In this document: positions 6,524 through 14,953 of the stretch, piece by piece
How the letters are laid out: every line of letters begins with the position of its first letter
Numbering within the stretch: the stretch's first letter is position 1
NCBI GenBank assembly: GCA_031180405.1
Contig: JAPSLU010000020.1
Span: forward strand, 1-35,064
Source of the DNA: Bacillus sp. (in: firmicutes)
GTDB lineage: Bacteria > Bacillota > Bacilli > Bacillales > Bacillaceae
Direction of reading: 5' to 3'
Length of the DNA stretch: 35,064 nucleotides
Translations under genes and position numbers: made by a program
The notes under the pieces: model-generated
Told to the model about the DNA's origin: nothing
What the model saw: the letters and a program-made list of their open reading frames with translations, nothing else
The model's database searches: none

Positions 6524-7390
6524 TTACCTGCTTCTCCTAAGGATCACTTTTCTATATTCTATAGGTGTTAACCCTTCCATTCTTTTAAAAAGTTTTGAAA
6601 AATAGGTTGAATCCATAATTCCAACTTCCTTTGATATGTTGGCAATCTTTTCATCTGTCGTAGCTAATAATTTTTTGGCTTGATTCATTCGGTATTTATT
6701 TAAGTAACTATTTGGAGTCTCTCCTACAATTTTTTGCATACACCGAGTAATATAATCCGGGTGGAAATGAAGGGCACCTGCAATATCCTCCATTTTCACT
6801 TCTTCTTTATAATGAGCTTGGATATAAGTAACCGCTTCTTCTACAACCTTTTCAGCAGCCGTAGGTATTTTACAGGCTTCTTTTTGGAGATGCAAAAGAA
6901 ACTCCTGAAAGTACAATTGCTGTCTTAACTGATAGTCTGGTGTTTGGTGATCTACATTCAGTAAGTGATGAAAAATCGTTTCTACAAAATTTGTATTCTC
7001 AATTTCTCCATAACAAGGAATCGACAGTCGATAAGAAGGGGGACTTTCATCATCACCTTGAGATTCGTGAATGTCAGCCCAGTTGGTAATTCCCTCCTCA
7101 ACAATTTCATAATCTGTTGGAATGATAAAATGAAACCAATAGTATTCAGATTTCACACGACAACCTTTGTGTCCAAAATGTTCAAATCCTGGAACTAAGA
7201 TTATATACTGTCCTTTTTTGATTTTATAAGGAATAGAATCTTCTGTTATATACAATTCTCCCGCCTTTACATAAATCAAATCAAATACAGTAAATGTTCT
7301 CCGAAAGTGTTTCTTCCCTTTTTCAAAAACAGCATATCCACCTTTAATCAATGTTGGGAAGGCTGGAACTTGAAACTCAATATGAGACAA
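6524..7390 (-). CDS. yisR: AraC-family transcriptional regulator (YisR-like)
   Basis: The 288-residue product has an N-terminal cupin ligand-sensing domain (about 15-160, with KKGQYIILVPGFEH) and a C-terminal AraC double helix-turn-helix (about 186-284, with MEDIAGALHFHPDYITRCMQ and the signature DSTYFSKLFKRMEGLTPIEYR). Length matches B. subtilis YisR (287). It is divergent from the MATE gene yisQ, as in B. subtilis, with about 120 bp between them. The effector is unknown; the neighbouring GH13_20 gene makes a sugar plausible, but conserved pairing with yisQ argues for regulation of that exporter. Confidence 0.85.
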   Translation of the reverse strand: MSHIEFQVPAFPTLIKGGYAVFEKGKKHFRRTFTVFDLIYVKAGELYITEDSIPYKIKKGQYIILVPGFEHFGHKGCRVKSEYYWFHFIIPTDYEIVEEGITNWADIHESQGDDESPPSYRLSIPCYGEIENTNFVETIFHHLLNVDHQTPDYQLRQQLYFQEFLLHLQKEACKIPTAAEKVVEEAVTYIQAHYKEEVKMEDIAGALHFHPDYITRCMQKIVGETPNSYLNKYRMNQAKKLLATTDEKIANISKEVGIMDSTYFSKLFKRMEGLTPIEYRKVILRRSR

Positions 7391-7510
7391 CCTTCATCAC
7401 CCTTTAAGTCGTATTTCTCCAAATTATATCGTCATCTTCTCTTTCTATTATACAGCAATCTCTGTAAACTAAGTAAGTATTATCAGCGTATAGTAAGGGG
7501 GTTTGAGAAA

Positions 7511-8869
7511 GTGTCATCAACAAGACAAGATCGTAAAATGACATTATTTGCTTTAACATGGCCGATTTTTATTGAAATATTACTTCATATGTTGATGGGG
7601 AATGCGGACATATTAATGCTCAGTCAATATTCAGATAATTCTGTTGCAGCAGTTGGTGTTGCTAATCAAATATTATTTCTCTTAATTGTTATGTTTGGGT
7701 TTATTGCAACAGGAACGACCATCCTCGTTGCTCAATATATTGGAGGAAATAATTACAAAGATGCGAAAGGGATCTCTTCTGTTTCTCTTTCTGCGAATCT
7801 ATTGTTTAGTATCCTCATAAGTGTCGTCGTTGTCATAGCAAGTGAAGATATTCTTCAACTCATGAATTTACCTCAAGAATTAATGCCAGAAGCGACTTTT
7901 TATTTACAAGTTGTTGGAGGATTTTCTTTTCTCCAGGCGTTAATCATGACATCTGGAGCTATTTTGAAAAGCTATGGGTATACTAAGGATTCTATGTACC
8001 TGACAATTGGAATGAATTTGATTAACATTATAGGAAACTATTTATTTATTTTTGGTCCTTTCGGAATTCCAGTTTTAGGTGTTCAAGGTGTTGCAATATC
8101 AACCATTGTCTCACGTTTTATCGGGTTACTTGTTATTCTATATATTTTAAAACAACGCGTTCACTTTACTCTTAATTTTAAACAACTTTTCAAACTACCA
8201 GCACATCATATTAAAAAGCTCCTTTATATTGGAGTACCTACGGCTGGTGAACAACTTTCTTATAATACATCACAAATGTTGATTACATTTTTCATCACAA
8301 TGATTGGAACAGAGGCGTTAACTACAAAAGTATATGCACAAAACCTAATGATGCTGATTTTATTATTTAGCTTAGCAGTAAGTCAGGGAACCCAAATTTT
8401 AATTGGCTATATGGTGGGAGCACAGGATTATGATAATGCCTACAAAAGATGCTTAAAGAGCCTATATTACGGCATCGTAATTTCAACATTGATGGCAATT
8501 ATTTTCACATTGTTCTCTGAGCAACTGCTTGGCATTTTCACATCGAATGAGAGAATACTAGAGGTTGGCGGGACGCTTATTTTACTCACAATCTTACTTG
8601 AACCTGGAAGAGCATTTAATATGATTATCATCGGTTCGTTAAGAGCAGCAGGAGATATCAGGTTCCCGACCTATATAGGAATTCTATCGATGTGGGGTAT
8701 AAGTGTTCCGATCGCTTATGTGCTTGGCATTCATTATGACCTCGGACTTGTTGGAATCTGGATCGCTTTTATTACGGATGAATGGGTAAGAGGCATTATA
8801 ATGTATTGCCGTTGGAAATCTAGGGCTTGGCAAGGGAAGCGTTTTTCACAGGAAGCAGCTGTTTCATAA
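7511..8869 (+). CDS. yisQ: MATE-family multidrug/sodium antiporter (YisQ)
   Basis: The 452-residue product has about 12 transmembrane helices in two similar halves, with MATE hallmarks FIATGTTILVAQYIGGNN in the first half and GVPTAGEQLSYN at the start of the second. This family exports cationic compounds using a Na+ or H+ gradient. The open frame extends back to 7307 but that part overlaps the divergent yisR coding region. I start at GTG 7511, preceded by AAGGGGG at 7495-7501, which gives the length of B. subtilis YisQ (about 455). It is followed by repeat R1 copy 2. Confidence 0.88.
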   Translation: MSSTRQDRKMTLFALTWPIFIEILLHMLMGNADILMLSQYSDNSVAAVGVANQILFLLIVMFGFIATGTTILVAQYIGGNNYKDAKGISSVSLSANLLFSILISVVVVIASEDILQLMNLPQELMPEATFYLQVVGGFSFLQALIMTSGAILKSYGYTKDSMYLTIGMNLINIIGNYLFIFGPFGIPVLGVQGVAISTIVSRFIGLLVILYILKQRVHFTLNFKQLFKLPAHHIKKLLYIGVPTAGEQLSYNTSQMLITFFITMIGTEALTTKVYAQNLMMLILLFSLAVSQGTQILIGYMVGAQDYDNAYKRCLKSLYYGIVISTLMAIIFTLFSEQLLGIFTSNERILEVGGTLILLTILLEPGRAFNMIIIGSLRAAGDIRFPTYIGILSMWGISVPIAYVLGIHYDLGLVGIWIAFITDEWVRGIIMYCRWKSRAWQGKRFSQEAAVS

Positions 8870-8876
8870 TTAGAAA

Positions 8877-9019
8877 ATCGCAAGCGCCTTGGTCAGCTTC
8901 GGGCAATAAGACGCAATTGAATAGAAGACGTTCTTTGTCTTCAATTCAATTGTGGCTAGACCCTAGAGGAGTTAGGCATCTTACTTTTTTGCAAAAAGTA
9001 AGACTGCTGGAGCTAGACA
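8877..9019. repeat. Dispersed hairpin repeat R1, copy 2
   Basis: This is the best preserved copy. It reads CGCAAGCGCCTTGGTCAGC, then GGGCAATAAGACG, an inner hairpin whose arms are CAATTGAATAGAAGAC and GTCTTCAATTCAATTG, then GAGGAGTTAGGCATCTTAC, a second hairpin around TTGCAA, and GACTGCTGGAGCTAGACA. It lies eight nt after the yisQ stop codon, in the same orientation as copy 1. Confidence 0.85.
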
Positions 9020-9063
9020 CTAAACTAAGTAGAAAATCTTATGTTTCCTTTAACTTTAAAAAG

Positions 9064-9120
9064 AAAAGGTCAGATCCCATAACCACACATTGTGTGACAT
9101 TTGGGTCTGACCTTTATTTA
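9064..9120. terminator. Terminator between yisQ and asnO
   Basis: AAGGTCAGATCCCA at 9066-9079 pairs with TGGGTCTGACCTT at 9102-9114 with one bulge, and an inner CACA/TGTG stem lies in the loop. Plus-strand T residues follow, and A-rich sequence before it gives T residues on the minus strand, so it can end both convergent transcripts. Confidence 0.7.
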
Positions 9121-9134
9121 TTTCTTACAACCTC

Positions 9135-10985
9135 TTATCTTTCATCAATATCAATCGAATAGCTTTCAAACCATACATGAATTTGTGCTAAATGGGCAAG
9201 AAGCTGTGGACCTGACATCAATTGACCAAACCATGGAACTTGGAAGGCCTTCCCTTCTGTTTCAATAATATCATTAAGCTTTTGTTTGTTTAAAAGCTCA
9301 TGTAATATGGAATCCTTCTCACTTACAAGCGATTGAAGCCAATTCTTCACCAGTCTAGAATATTCAGGATTATGTGTTTTTGGATATGGGCTTTTCTTCC
9401 GATACAAAACTTCATTTGGTAGTATACCTTCTAATGCTTTTCGTAAAATTCCCTTCTCACGATCTCCATACATCTTTACATCCCACGGAATATTCCATAC
9501 ATACTCAACGAGACGATGATCTGCGAATGGTACACGCACTTCAAGACTAGCCCCCATACTCATACGGTCTTTCCGATCTAATAAGTTTGCCATAAACCAA
9601 TGCATATTTAAATAAAATAGTTGGCGTCTTTTCGCTTCAACCTCTGATTCTCCCTCAAGTAACGGTGTTTCATTGACCGTATCTTGATAGCGTGCTTGCA
9701 CATACTCATGTAAATGTAATTTCTCTTGCCATTCTGGTTTCAATAGCGTTACACGCTCTTCAGTGGAACGCATCCATGGAAAAGCGGAACTAGCCAAGTC
9801 TTCAGGTCGATGAAACCAAGGGTAACCGCCAAAGATTTCATCTGCACATTCTCCTGATAAACCAACGACAAAGTCTTTTTTTATTTCACGACAGAACCAA
9901 AGTAATGAAGAATCAACATCAGCCATTCCTGGGAGATCACGGACAGATGTTGCTTCAATAAGATGATCAACAAGCTCTTGCTGATTAATCACACATCGAT
10001 GGTGAACTGTGTTAAATGCATCAGTCATTTTCTTTATCCAAGGACCATCTGAATTTGGTTGAAACTCATTCGCCTTAAAAAACTTTTCATTATCTTCATA
10101 ATCAATTGAATACGTATGAAGCTGACCTTTGCCTTCTTGCTTATAATGCTCGGCTGCAATAGCTGTAATGGCGCTAGAATCGACCCCACCTGAAAGGAAG
10201 GTGCATAGTGGTACATCTGAAACTAGTTGGCGTGTTACCGCATCTGTAAACAAAGATCGAACCTTTTCAGCTGTTTCTTCTACTGAATCTTCATGCGGTT
10301 TACTTTCTACATCCCAATAACGCCATTTCTTTAAGCCATTCTTTGTAAAGACTAGTGCATGAGCTGGTCTAAGTTCGTCGATTCCTTTAAAAACACCAAC
10401 ACCAGGAGTACGTGAAGGGCCTACACCAAAAATCTCTGATAAACCTGTTTTATCTAATTTTGCTGAAACAGATGGATGAGCTAAAATTGCTTTAAGCTCG
10501 GAGCCAAATAATAAGGATCCATTTTCTTCTTTATAAAATAAAGGCTTTACTCCTAGTCGATCTCTTCCTATGAACAATTTTTCCTTCGCTGAATCCCATA
10601 CCGCAAAAGCAAAAATCCCATTTAACCGATAAACACATTCTTCTTCCCATTCAATATATGACTGAAGAAGAACCTCTGTATCAGAATGACCCTTAAATGT
10701 ATATCCCTTTGCAAGCAGTTCTTTTCGAATATCCTCTGTATTATAAAGCTCCCCATTGTAGCAAATTGTAAATGATTGCCCTTCTTTCGTTCTTGTCATC
10801 GGCTGAACACCACCGGCAGGATCGACAACGACTAATCTTTTATGACCAAACTGAACATGGTCTTCCCCCCAGATATTCGTATCGTCCGGTCCTCTTTTAG
10901 ACAAAGTTTCTGCCATCTTTTTGATGATTTCTTGCTCAGTGCGTATATTCCCCTTAAAGTTGACCCACCCAGTGATTCCACACAT
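9135..10985 (-). CDS. asnO: Asparagine synthetase, glutamine-hydrolysing (AsnO type)
   Basis: The 616-residue product makes asparagine from aspartate, ATP and glutamine in the cytoplasm. The N-terminal class II amidotransferase domain begins MCGITGW, with Cys2 as the nucleophile, and carries RGPDD (31-35) and YNGELYN (76-82). The ATP-pyrophosphatase synthase domain has the PP-loop SGGVDSS at 265-271 and GECADEIFGGYPWF further on. Length is close to B. subtilis AsnO (614). Position beside yisN and near yisQ, as in B. subtilis, marks it as the sporulation paralogue asnO rather than asnB or asnH. A CATACACTA box upstream supports sporulation-sigma control. Confidence 0.93.
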   Translation of the reverse strand: MCGITGWVNFKGNIRTEQEIIKKMAETLSKRGPDDTNIWGEDHVQFGHKRLVVVDPAGGVQPMTRTKEGQSFTICYNGELYNTEDIRKELLAKGYTFKGHSDTEVLLQSYIEWEEECVYRLNGIFAFAVWDSAKEKLFIGRDRLGVKPLFYKEENGSLLFGSELKAILAHPSVSAKLDKTGLSEIFGVGPSRTPGVGVFKGIDELRPAHALVFTKNGLKKWRYWDVESKPHEDSVEETAEKVRSLFTDAVTRQLVSDVPLCTFLSGGVDSSAITAIAAEHYKQEGKGQLHTYSIDYEDNEKFFKANEFQPNSDGPWIKKMTDAFNTVHHRCVINQQELVDHLIEATSVRDLPGMADVDSSLLWFCREIKKDFVVGLSGECADEIFGGYPWFHRPEDLASSAFPWMRSTEERVTLLKPEWQEKLHLHEYVQARYQDTVNETPLLEGESEVEAKRRQLFYLNMHWFMANLLDRKDRMSMGASLEVRVPFADHRLVEYVWNIPWDVKMYGDREKGILRKALEGILPNEVLYRKKSPYPKTHNPEYSRLVKNWLQSLVSEKDSILHELLNKQKLNDIIETEGKAFQVPWFGQLMSGPQLLAHLAQIHVWFESYSIDIDER

Positions 10986-11058
10986 TAAAGCATCATCTCC
11001 TCATCTATTTTCAATCATTTTTATACACACTCACACTTTTAACCTCAATAGGTGTAGC

Positions 11059-11067
11059 TAGTGTATG
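11059..11067 (-). promoter_or_regulatory. Candidate sporulation-sigma -10 box upstream of asnO
   Basis: The minus strand reads CATACACTA, which fits the SigE -10 consensus CATACANT and also the SigK form CATANNNTA. A clear -35 is not visible at the right spacing. B. subtilis asnO is known to be expressed during sporulation, which makes a SigE site plausible. Confidence 0.4.
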
Positions 11068-11203
11068 CCCAGTACTTCACAAAGTTGATTTGTCCAATCA
11101 AAATTAACAATGCATAAACTTCAGGAATTTTGTCTAAAACGATGGTAATAACGTAATTCCACTACATCACATGCGTGTCAGAACGATTTGGAGGTAAAAT
11201 ATC

Positions 11204-11764
11204 ATGTTTCCACTTAAACGAACAGACTTATTATTAAATCAAAAACGTTCGTATTTAACTGGACTGATCGAAATAGCTAATGATCAGTACGTCATTTATG
11301 ATGATATGAATGATGAGCTTCATTTATTAGATGAGATTCAACATTCACAAATAGAAATTTTACGTTCTACTGGATGGACAGCTGGGACATGGATTGGTTT
11401 AGGTAAGGTTAAAACAGACATTGGGACCTATTCAATTCATAACGGGGATACCGTCCGAGTTAGAAAGAGATTGCCACTAGCATTTGATGAAATGCTAAAA
11501 GAATTACAGGACGAAACCTTTGTACGATTTATTAAACAAATAAACGCACTAGGCTTTTCACCTTATGACTGTATTTATTCATATAATCAATTAATGTTTT
11601 TGGAAAATCGCATCCATAAAAAAGGTGTATCCTTTTATCAATTGGACAATGAAGATTGTATCTGTGCTATTCAGCATCATTTCGAAAGAGGAGTTCATTC
11701 TTCAGACAGATTGGAGATCACCACAAGCCTTGGGGAAAGAAGGTTAATTTGTGGCATTTTCTAA
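11204..11764 (+). CDS. yisN: YisN-like protein (DUF2777 type), function unknown
   Basis: The 186-residue soluble protein has no signal peptide or membrane segment. It starts after GGAGGT and is divergent from asnO, which is the position of yisN in B. subtilis. Visible stretches are LLLNQKRSYLTGLIEIAND near the N terminus, GTYSIHNGDTVRVRKRLP in the middle (about 85-102, small beta-barrel look) and a C-terminal part with three Cys. Assignment rests mainly on synteny and on my memory of the DUF2777 family; it is somewhat shorter than I recall for B. subtilis YisN. No function is proposed. Confidence 0.6.
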   Translation: MFPLKRTDLLLNQKRSYLTGLIEIANDQYVIYDDMNDELHLLDEIQHSQIEILRSTGWTAGTWIGLGKVKTDIGTYSIHNGDTVRVRKRLPLAFDEMLKELQDETFVRFIKQINALGFSPYDCIYSYNQLMFLENRIHKKGVSFYQLDNEDCICAIQHHFERGVHSSDRLEITTSLGERRLICGIF

Positions 11765-11814
11765 ATAAATAAATTGTCAAGGGACTTCACATTCCGTGTT
11801 GTCCCAAATTTAAT

Positions 11815-11849
11815 AAAACAAAAAATGCCCACTCTTTGAGTAGACATCT
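11815..11849 (-). terminator. Terminator of yisL
   Basis: On the minus strand ATGTCTACTC pairs with GAGTGGGCAT around AAA, allowing G-U pairs, and is followed by TTTTTTGTTTT. It is directly downstream of yisL and faces the end of yisN. Confidence 0.75.
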
Positions 11850-11858
11850 TTCATCATT

Positions 11859-12218
11859 TTACGAGAAACTCCAGATTCCTAAGGGCAAACGCATTCCTAA
11901 CAAAATTGTAAGGATCAACACAATAACAAACTGAATCCAAAATACTCTCGTTGGTTTTCCTTTTTTCAAACGAACTAATACCATTTCCATTGCACCGATG
12001 GTCCATATACCTAAGATGATCTTAGCAATGTATTCACCATCTAATTGAGAAATTCCTGTCACAAGAATAATCCCTGTTACAATGATTAACACATAAAACA
12101 ATCTCAATACCATATGTACAATTTTTGACGGCTTTTCTTTACCTGACTTAAAAAGGGAATGTGCGACAAAAAATAAAATAATCGCAACGACCCAAGTTGT
12201 AATGTGTGCGTGTGTCAT
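11859..12218 (-). CDS. yisL: YisL/UPF0344 family small membrane protein
   Basis: The 119-residue product has four predicted transmembrane helices (about 7-20, 37-56, 64-82 and 93-112). It begins MTHAHITTWVVAIILFFVAH, which is characteristic of the UPF0344 family, and is the usual length (about 118). The start follows AAGGAGG. It lies between yisN and yisK as in B. subtilis (where wprA also intervenes). The biochemical role is unknown. Confidence 0.88.
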   Translation of the reverse strand: MTHAHITTWVVAIILFFVAHSLFKSGKEKPSKIVHMVLRLFYVLIIVTGIILVTGISQLDGEYIAKIILGIWTIGAMEMVLVRLKKGKPTRVFWIQFVIVLILTILLGMRLPLGIWSFS

Positions 12219-12328
12219 CTTTTTTCCTCCTTATGCTGTTCAAAGACAACCCTATTTTAGCATGATTTCCTACAAATATTAAAAAATAGTGCGTAAAAGA
12301 ATTGAACTTCCTGTGAAATTTTTGACAT

Positions 12329-12360
12329 AAAAGAAAGAAGCCCACCTTTAGACTTCTTCT
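12329..12360 (-). terminator. Probable terminator of yisK
   Basis: On the minus strand AAGAAG and CTTCTT form a short stem around TCTAAAGGTGGG, followed by TCTTTT. The stem is short, so this is a moderate call. Confidence 0.45.
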
Positions 12361-12366
12361 GTTGTA

Positions 12367-13269
12367 TTAAATTATTACTTGATTTCTTAATATTCCGAGA
12401 CCTTCGACCTCAATTTCTACAACATCACCAGGTTGTAAAAACTTAGGTGGATTAAACCCTTTTCCTACCCCTGCTGGAGTTCCGGTTGCGATGATATCCC
12501 CTGGTTCGAGCGTTGTTCCTTGTGAAATGATTGAAATAATATGTTCGATAGAAAAAATCATATCCTTTGTATGACCATCTTGCCTTATTTCATTATTTAC
12601 TTTTGTTTTTATTGATAAGTCATATGGGTTACTAATCGCCGATTTATGTACTATATAGGGACCAATCGGACAAGAAGTATCTAAGCTTTTTCCTAGTAAA
12701 AATTGTTTATGCTGTGACTGGAGATTTCTAGCCGTGACATCATTTACAATTGTATAGCCAAATACATAGTTCATCGCTTCGTCTTCGTTAATTTGTTTGC
12801 CCTTTTTTCCAATAATAACAGCTAGCTCTCCTTCGTAATCCAGCTCATTTGTGATGTGGGAGTGAGGGTCAATTCCTTGTTCATGACCAATGACCGAGGT
12901 TGGAGCTTTAGAAAAAAGCATCACATGCTTTGGAATATCTTCTTCACTTCCCATTTCAATCGCATGCTCTCGATAGTTCTTCCCAACACAAAAAATGTTT
13001 TTCAAAGGCCTTGGAATAGGGGCTAATATTTTCACATCTGATGATGTATATACAAAGCTTTCTAAACCCTCTGCATGTTTCAATTTATCAACTATTTGCT
13101 TAACATCTTGTACAAATTTATCACCTAAAGCAACACATTCAGCTAGTGTTTTTGGAAAAGAGGTAATTTCAAAGATTTCCTGTTCTGCTTTATGTAGGTC
13201 AATAATTTTTTCTTCATGCAGTAAACCGATAAATGGTTCGTTATGTAAAACTGCTGTAACAAATTTCAA
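12367..13269 (-). CDS. yisK: Fumarylacetoacetate hydrolase family protein YisK (oxaloacetate decarboxylase type)
   Basis: The 300-residue product has a small N-terminal domain (1-80) and a FAH catalytic domain (about 90-300). Expected divalent-metal ligands are Glu146 and Glu148 in LDYEGELA and Asp177 in VNDVTARN; these sit two residues before the equivalents in B. subtilis YisK (301 aa). CVGKNYREHAIEMG (94-107) and TGTPAGVGKG near the C terminus are family motifs. B. subtilis YisK decarboxylates oxaloacetate and associates with the cell-wall organiser Mbl; conservation of the ligands supports the same chemistry here. The Spo0E-like gene yisI, which sits near yisK in B. subtilis, was not found in the gap toward gerP. 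Confidence 0.9.
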   Translation of the reverse strand: MKFVTAVLHNEPFIGLLHEEKIIDLHKAEQEIFEITSFPKTLAECVALGDKFVQDVKQIVDKLKHAEGLESFVYTSSDVKILAPIPRPLKNIFCVGKNYREHAIEMGSEEDIPKHVMLFSKAPTSVIGHEQGIDPHSHITNELDYEGELAVIIGKKGKQINEDEAMNYVFGYTIVNDVTARNLQSQHKQFLLGKSLDTSCPIGPYIVHKSAISNPYDLSIKTKVNNEIRQDGHTKDMIFSIEHIISIISQGTTLEPGDIIATGTPAGVGKGFNPPKFLQPGDVVEIEVEGLGILRNQVII

Positions 13270-13440
13270 AGTATGGCCCTCCTTATATACTAGGTGCTAG
13301 AAATAAGCGTTTTAGTATCGGCTACTATTTAACTTATTATGTCTTCTGATGGTCATGATAATATATTCGATATTGAGTCTAACATTTCCTTTTAAAAAGA
13401 GATGAGTTGTTTCTTGATTTGTAATTTCTCCCCCATTAGT

Positions 13441-13470
13441 CACACCATTTCTTTCTATTTTCATAGGCTA
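13441..13470 (+). promoter_or_regulatory. SigK-type promoter of the gerP operon
   Basis: CATAGGCTA at 13462-13470 fits the SigK -10 consensus CATANNNTA, and an AC-containing -35 candidate (CACACC) lies about 17 bp upstream at 13441. gerP operons are transcribed by SigK in the mother cell in B. subtilis and B. cereus. The transcript would start about 55 nt before gerPA. Confidence 0.6.
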
Positions 13471-13531
13471 TATATAGGTAAATGTCATAAATTCTGTTTT
13501 TTGCTCAATTATTTAGCAAAGGATGTTTAAC

Positions 13532-13753
13532 ATGCCAGCAATCGTAGGTGCTTTTAAAGTAAATAGTGTAGGAACGAGTAGCATTGTTCATGTTGGAGAT
13601 GTGATTACCATTTCTCCTATAAGTGAGGTCAAGACGTTTGCCGGTGCAGGCTCCTTTAATACAGGTGACGGCCTGAATATATACAATCAAAACTCTGTAA
13701 CAAATACGTATGACAATGATGTCGTCGACCAACCCATAACCGGTAATTTGTAA
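13532..13753 (+). CDS. gerPA: Spore germination protein GerPA
   Basis: This 73-residue inner-coat protein is part of the GerP set, which lets germinants pass through the spore coat. It starts [17 protein letters not shown] and carries the shared GerP motif ending IVHVGD, followed by a Gly/Asn-rich stretch. An upstream in-frame ATG at 13523 overlaps the ribosome binding site AAAGG, so 13532 is the likely start and matches known GerPA proteins. It is first in a six-gene operon. Confidence 0.93.
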   Translation: MPAIVGAFKVNSVGTSSIVHVGDVITISPISEVKTFAGAGSFNTGDGLNIYNQNSVTNTYDNDVVDQPITGNL

Positions 13754-13819
13754 GAACATAGCGAAGCGCCTTAAACAGCTTCGATATAGGTTTAAACTGT
13801 CTAAAGGAAGTGTTTATAA

Positions 13820-14059
13820 ATGAATTTTTATATTAATCAATCAATCTGTATTAATTATCTACGAGTAGGGTCAGTCAACAACTCTTCGGTTTTACAGATT
13901 GGAAGTGCTGGAATGATCAAGCCTTTATCAAACCTGTATAACACCGGAGCCTTTTTCCAACCTGCACCGCAAATTACAACAGAAACACCAACTGGGGTTG
14001 AAACATCCCCTTCTGAAGGTGATGTAGAACCCTTAAGTTCACCAGCATCAACATCATAA
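13820..14059 (+). CDS. gerPB: Spore germination protein GerPB
   Basis: The 79-residue product begins MNFYINQSICINYLRVGSVNN and carries SSVLQIGSAG, the GerP shared motif, near residue 24. The C-terminal third is Thr/Pro/Ser/Glu rich and looks disordered. The start follows AAAGGAAG. It is second in the operon; a small CGAAGC/GCTTCG hairpin lies between it and gerPA. Confidence 0.9.
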   Translation: MNFYINQSICINYLRVGSVNNSSVLQIGSAGMIKPLSNLYNTGAFFQPAPQITTETPTGVETSPSEGDVEPLSSPASTS

Positions 14060-14141
14060 ACTCCCTAGGCATTCACCCATTTTTAACTGCCTGCATAGAT
14101 TATAAGTATCAACTATGGATCGAGAAACATAAGGTGGGTGA

Positions 14142-14750
14142 ATGACTTTGAATTATAACGATATGATGAACTATTTACAACAACTTCATCAATATGTTCA
14201 GCAACAGAACAATTTTATCCAACAACTAAATAAACAGATAACCGCATTACGTTCTGACGTAGAAAAAATAAAAAAACAACCTATGACAAACATTGAAAAA
14301 ATTGAATATAAATTTGATCAATTAAAAGTAGAACAACTAGATGGAGTCTTAAATATCGGTCTAAATCCAACCGATCCTGAACAAATCGAGAACTTTGAAG
14401 TTCAGCAAAACGGTACGAATGTTAATGATGTTCAGAAACAGCTACGAGATCAGTTAATAAAACAATGTAAACATGATATCCATCATTTTTTAAACCATGA
14501 TTGTGTTCAATACATTCAACATGCAGAAAAGCAATTTAATCTAAAACTAGATGACCCTCATCGTCAGCATATTATTGCTGACATAAAAAAACAGATTGAT
14601 AGTAGGATCCAATATTATATGAATGCACAACCTTTATCAGAGCAGGATTCACTAATAAATAAAAAGCAGGAAATTTTCTCATTAGTTAAAAAGGATGTTG
14701 AAAATTCAATTAATCATTTTTTACAGCACTTACCTAAGGATTCTATATAA
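14142..14750 (+). CDS. gerPC: Spore germination protein GerPC
   Basis: The 202-residue product is the one GerP protein without the small shared motif. Residues about 8-45 form a Gln/Asn-rich coiled coil (YLQQLHQYVQQQNNFIQQLN), followed by a polar middle part and a helical C-terminal half containing HHFLNHDCVQYI. Length is close to B. subtilis GerPC (about 205). The ATG at 14142 follows AAGGTGGG closely; a TTG six nt later (14148) would give better spacing and cannot be excluded. Confidence 0.9.
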   Translation: MTLNYNDMMNYLQQLHQYVQQQNNFIQQLNKQITALRSDVEKIKKQPMTNIEKIEYKFDQLKVEQLDGVLNIGLNPTDPEQIENFEVQQNGTNVNDVQKQLRDQLIKQCKHDIHHFLNHDCVQYIQHAEKQFNLKLDDPHRQHIIADIKKQIDSRIQYYMNAQPLSEQDSLINKKQEIFSLVKKDVENSINHFLQHLPKDSI

Positions 14751-14776
14751 TCATTAAAGGAGTGACTATATTTGTT

Positions 14777-14953
14777 ATGAATTTTACTGTTGTAAATCGT
14801 GATATACAGGTAGGAACTATTCGAGTTGTCGGGGTATCTAGTTCATCGGTCTTCTTAATAGGAGATACTCAAACAATTTCACTATCATCGATATTTGATA
14901 CACCTCCTGAATCTCTAATTATCGGTCCTCTTGTACCATTGGCGCCACAATGA
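14777..14953 (+). CDS. gerPD: Spore germination protein GerPD
   Basis: The 58-residue product begins MNFTVVNRDIQVGTIRVVGV and contains SSSSVFLIGDTQ and FDTPPESLIIGP, as in known GerPD of the same length. The frame could open at GTG 14762, but that codon is inside the AAAGGAG ribosome binding site, so ATG 14777 is chosen despite a slightly long spacing. Its stop overlaps the gerPE start by 4 nt, which suggests coupled translation. Confidence 0.92.
   Translation: MNFTVVNRDIQVGTIRVVGVSSSSVFLIGDTQTISLSSIFDTPPESLIIGPLVPLAPQ

Noticed and set aside
7307-7510. N-terminal extension of the MATE protein
   Set aside because: The extension overlaps the divergent yisR coding sequence, is not membrane-like in the MATE pattern, and a GTG at 7511 with a strong ribosome binding site gives the family length.
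8827-9162. 111-residue plus-strand ORF after yisQ
   Set aside because: It overlaps the end of yisQ out of frame, runs through repeat R1 copy 2 and the yisQ/asnO terminator, and enters asnO antisense.
13312-13464. 50-codon minus-strand ORF between gerP and yisK (starts MKIERNGVTNGGE)
   Set aside because: It has no ribosome binding site, its start lies on the SigK -10 box of gerP, and it lacks the Spo0E-type motif expected for yisI. Kept only as a weak possibility.
13505-13759. 84-residue ORF antisense to gerPA
   Set aside because: gerPA is a certain gene with its own ribosome binding site; the antisense frame has no support.
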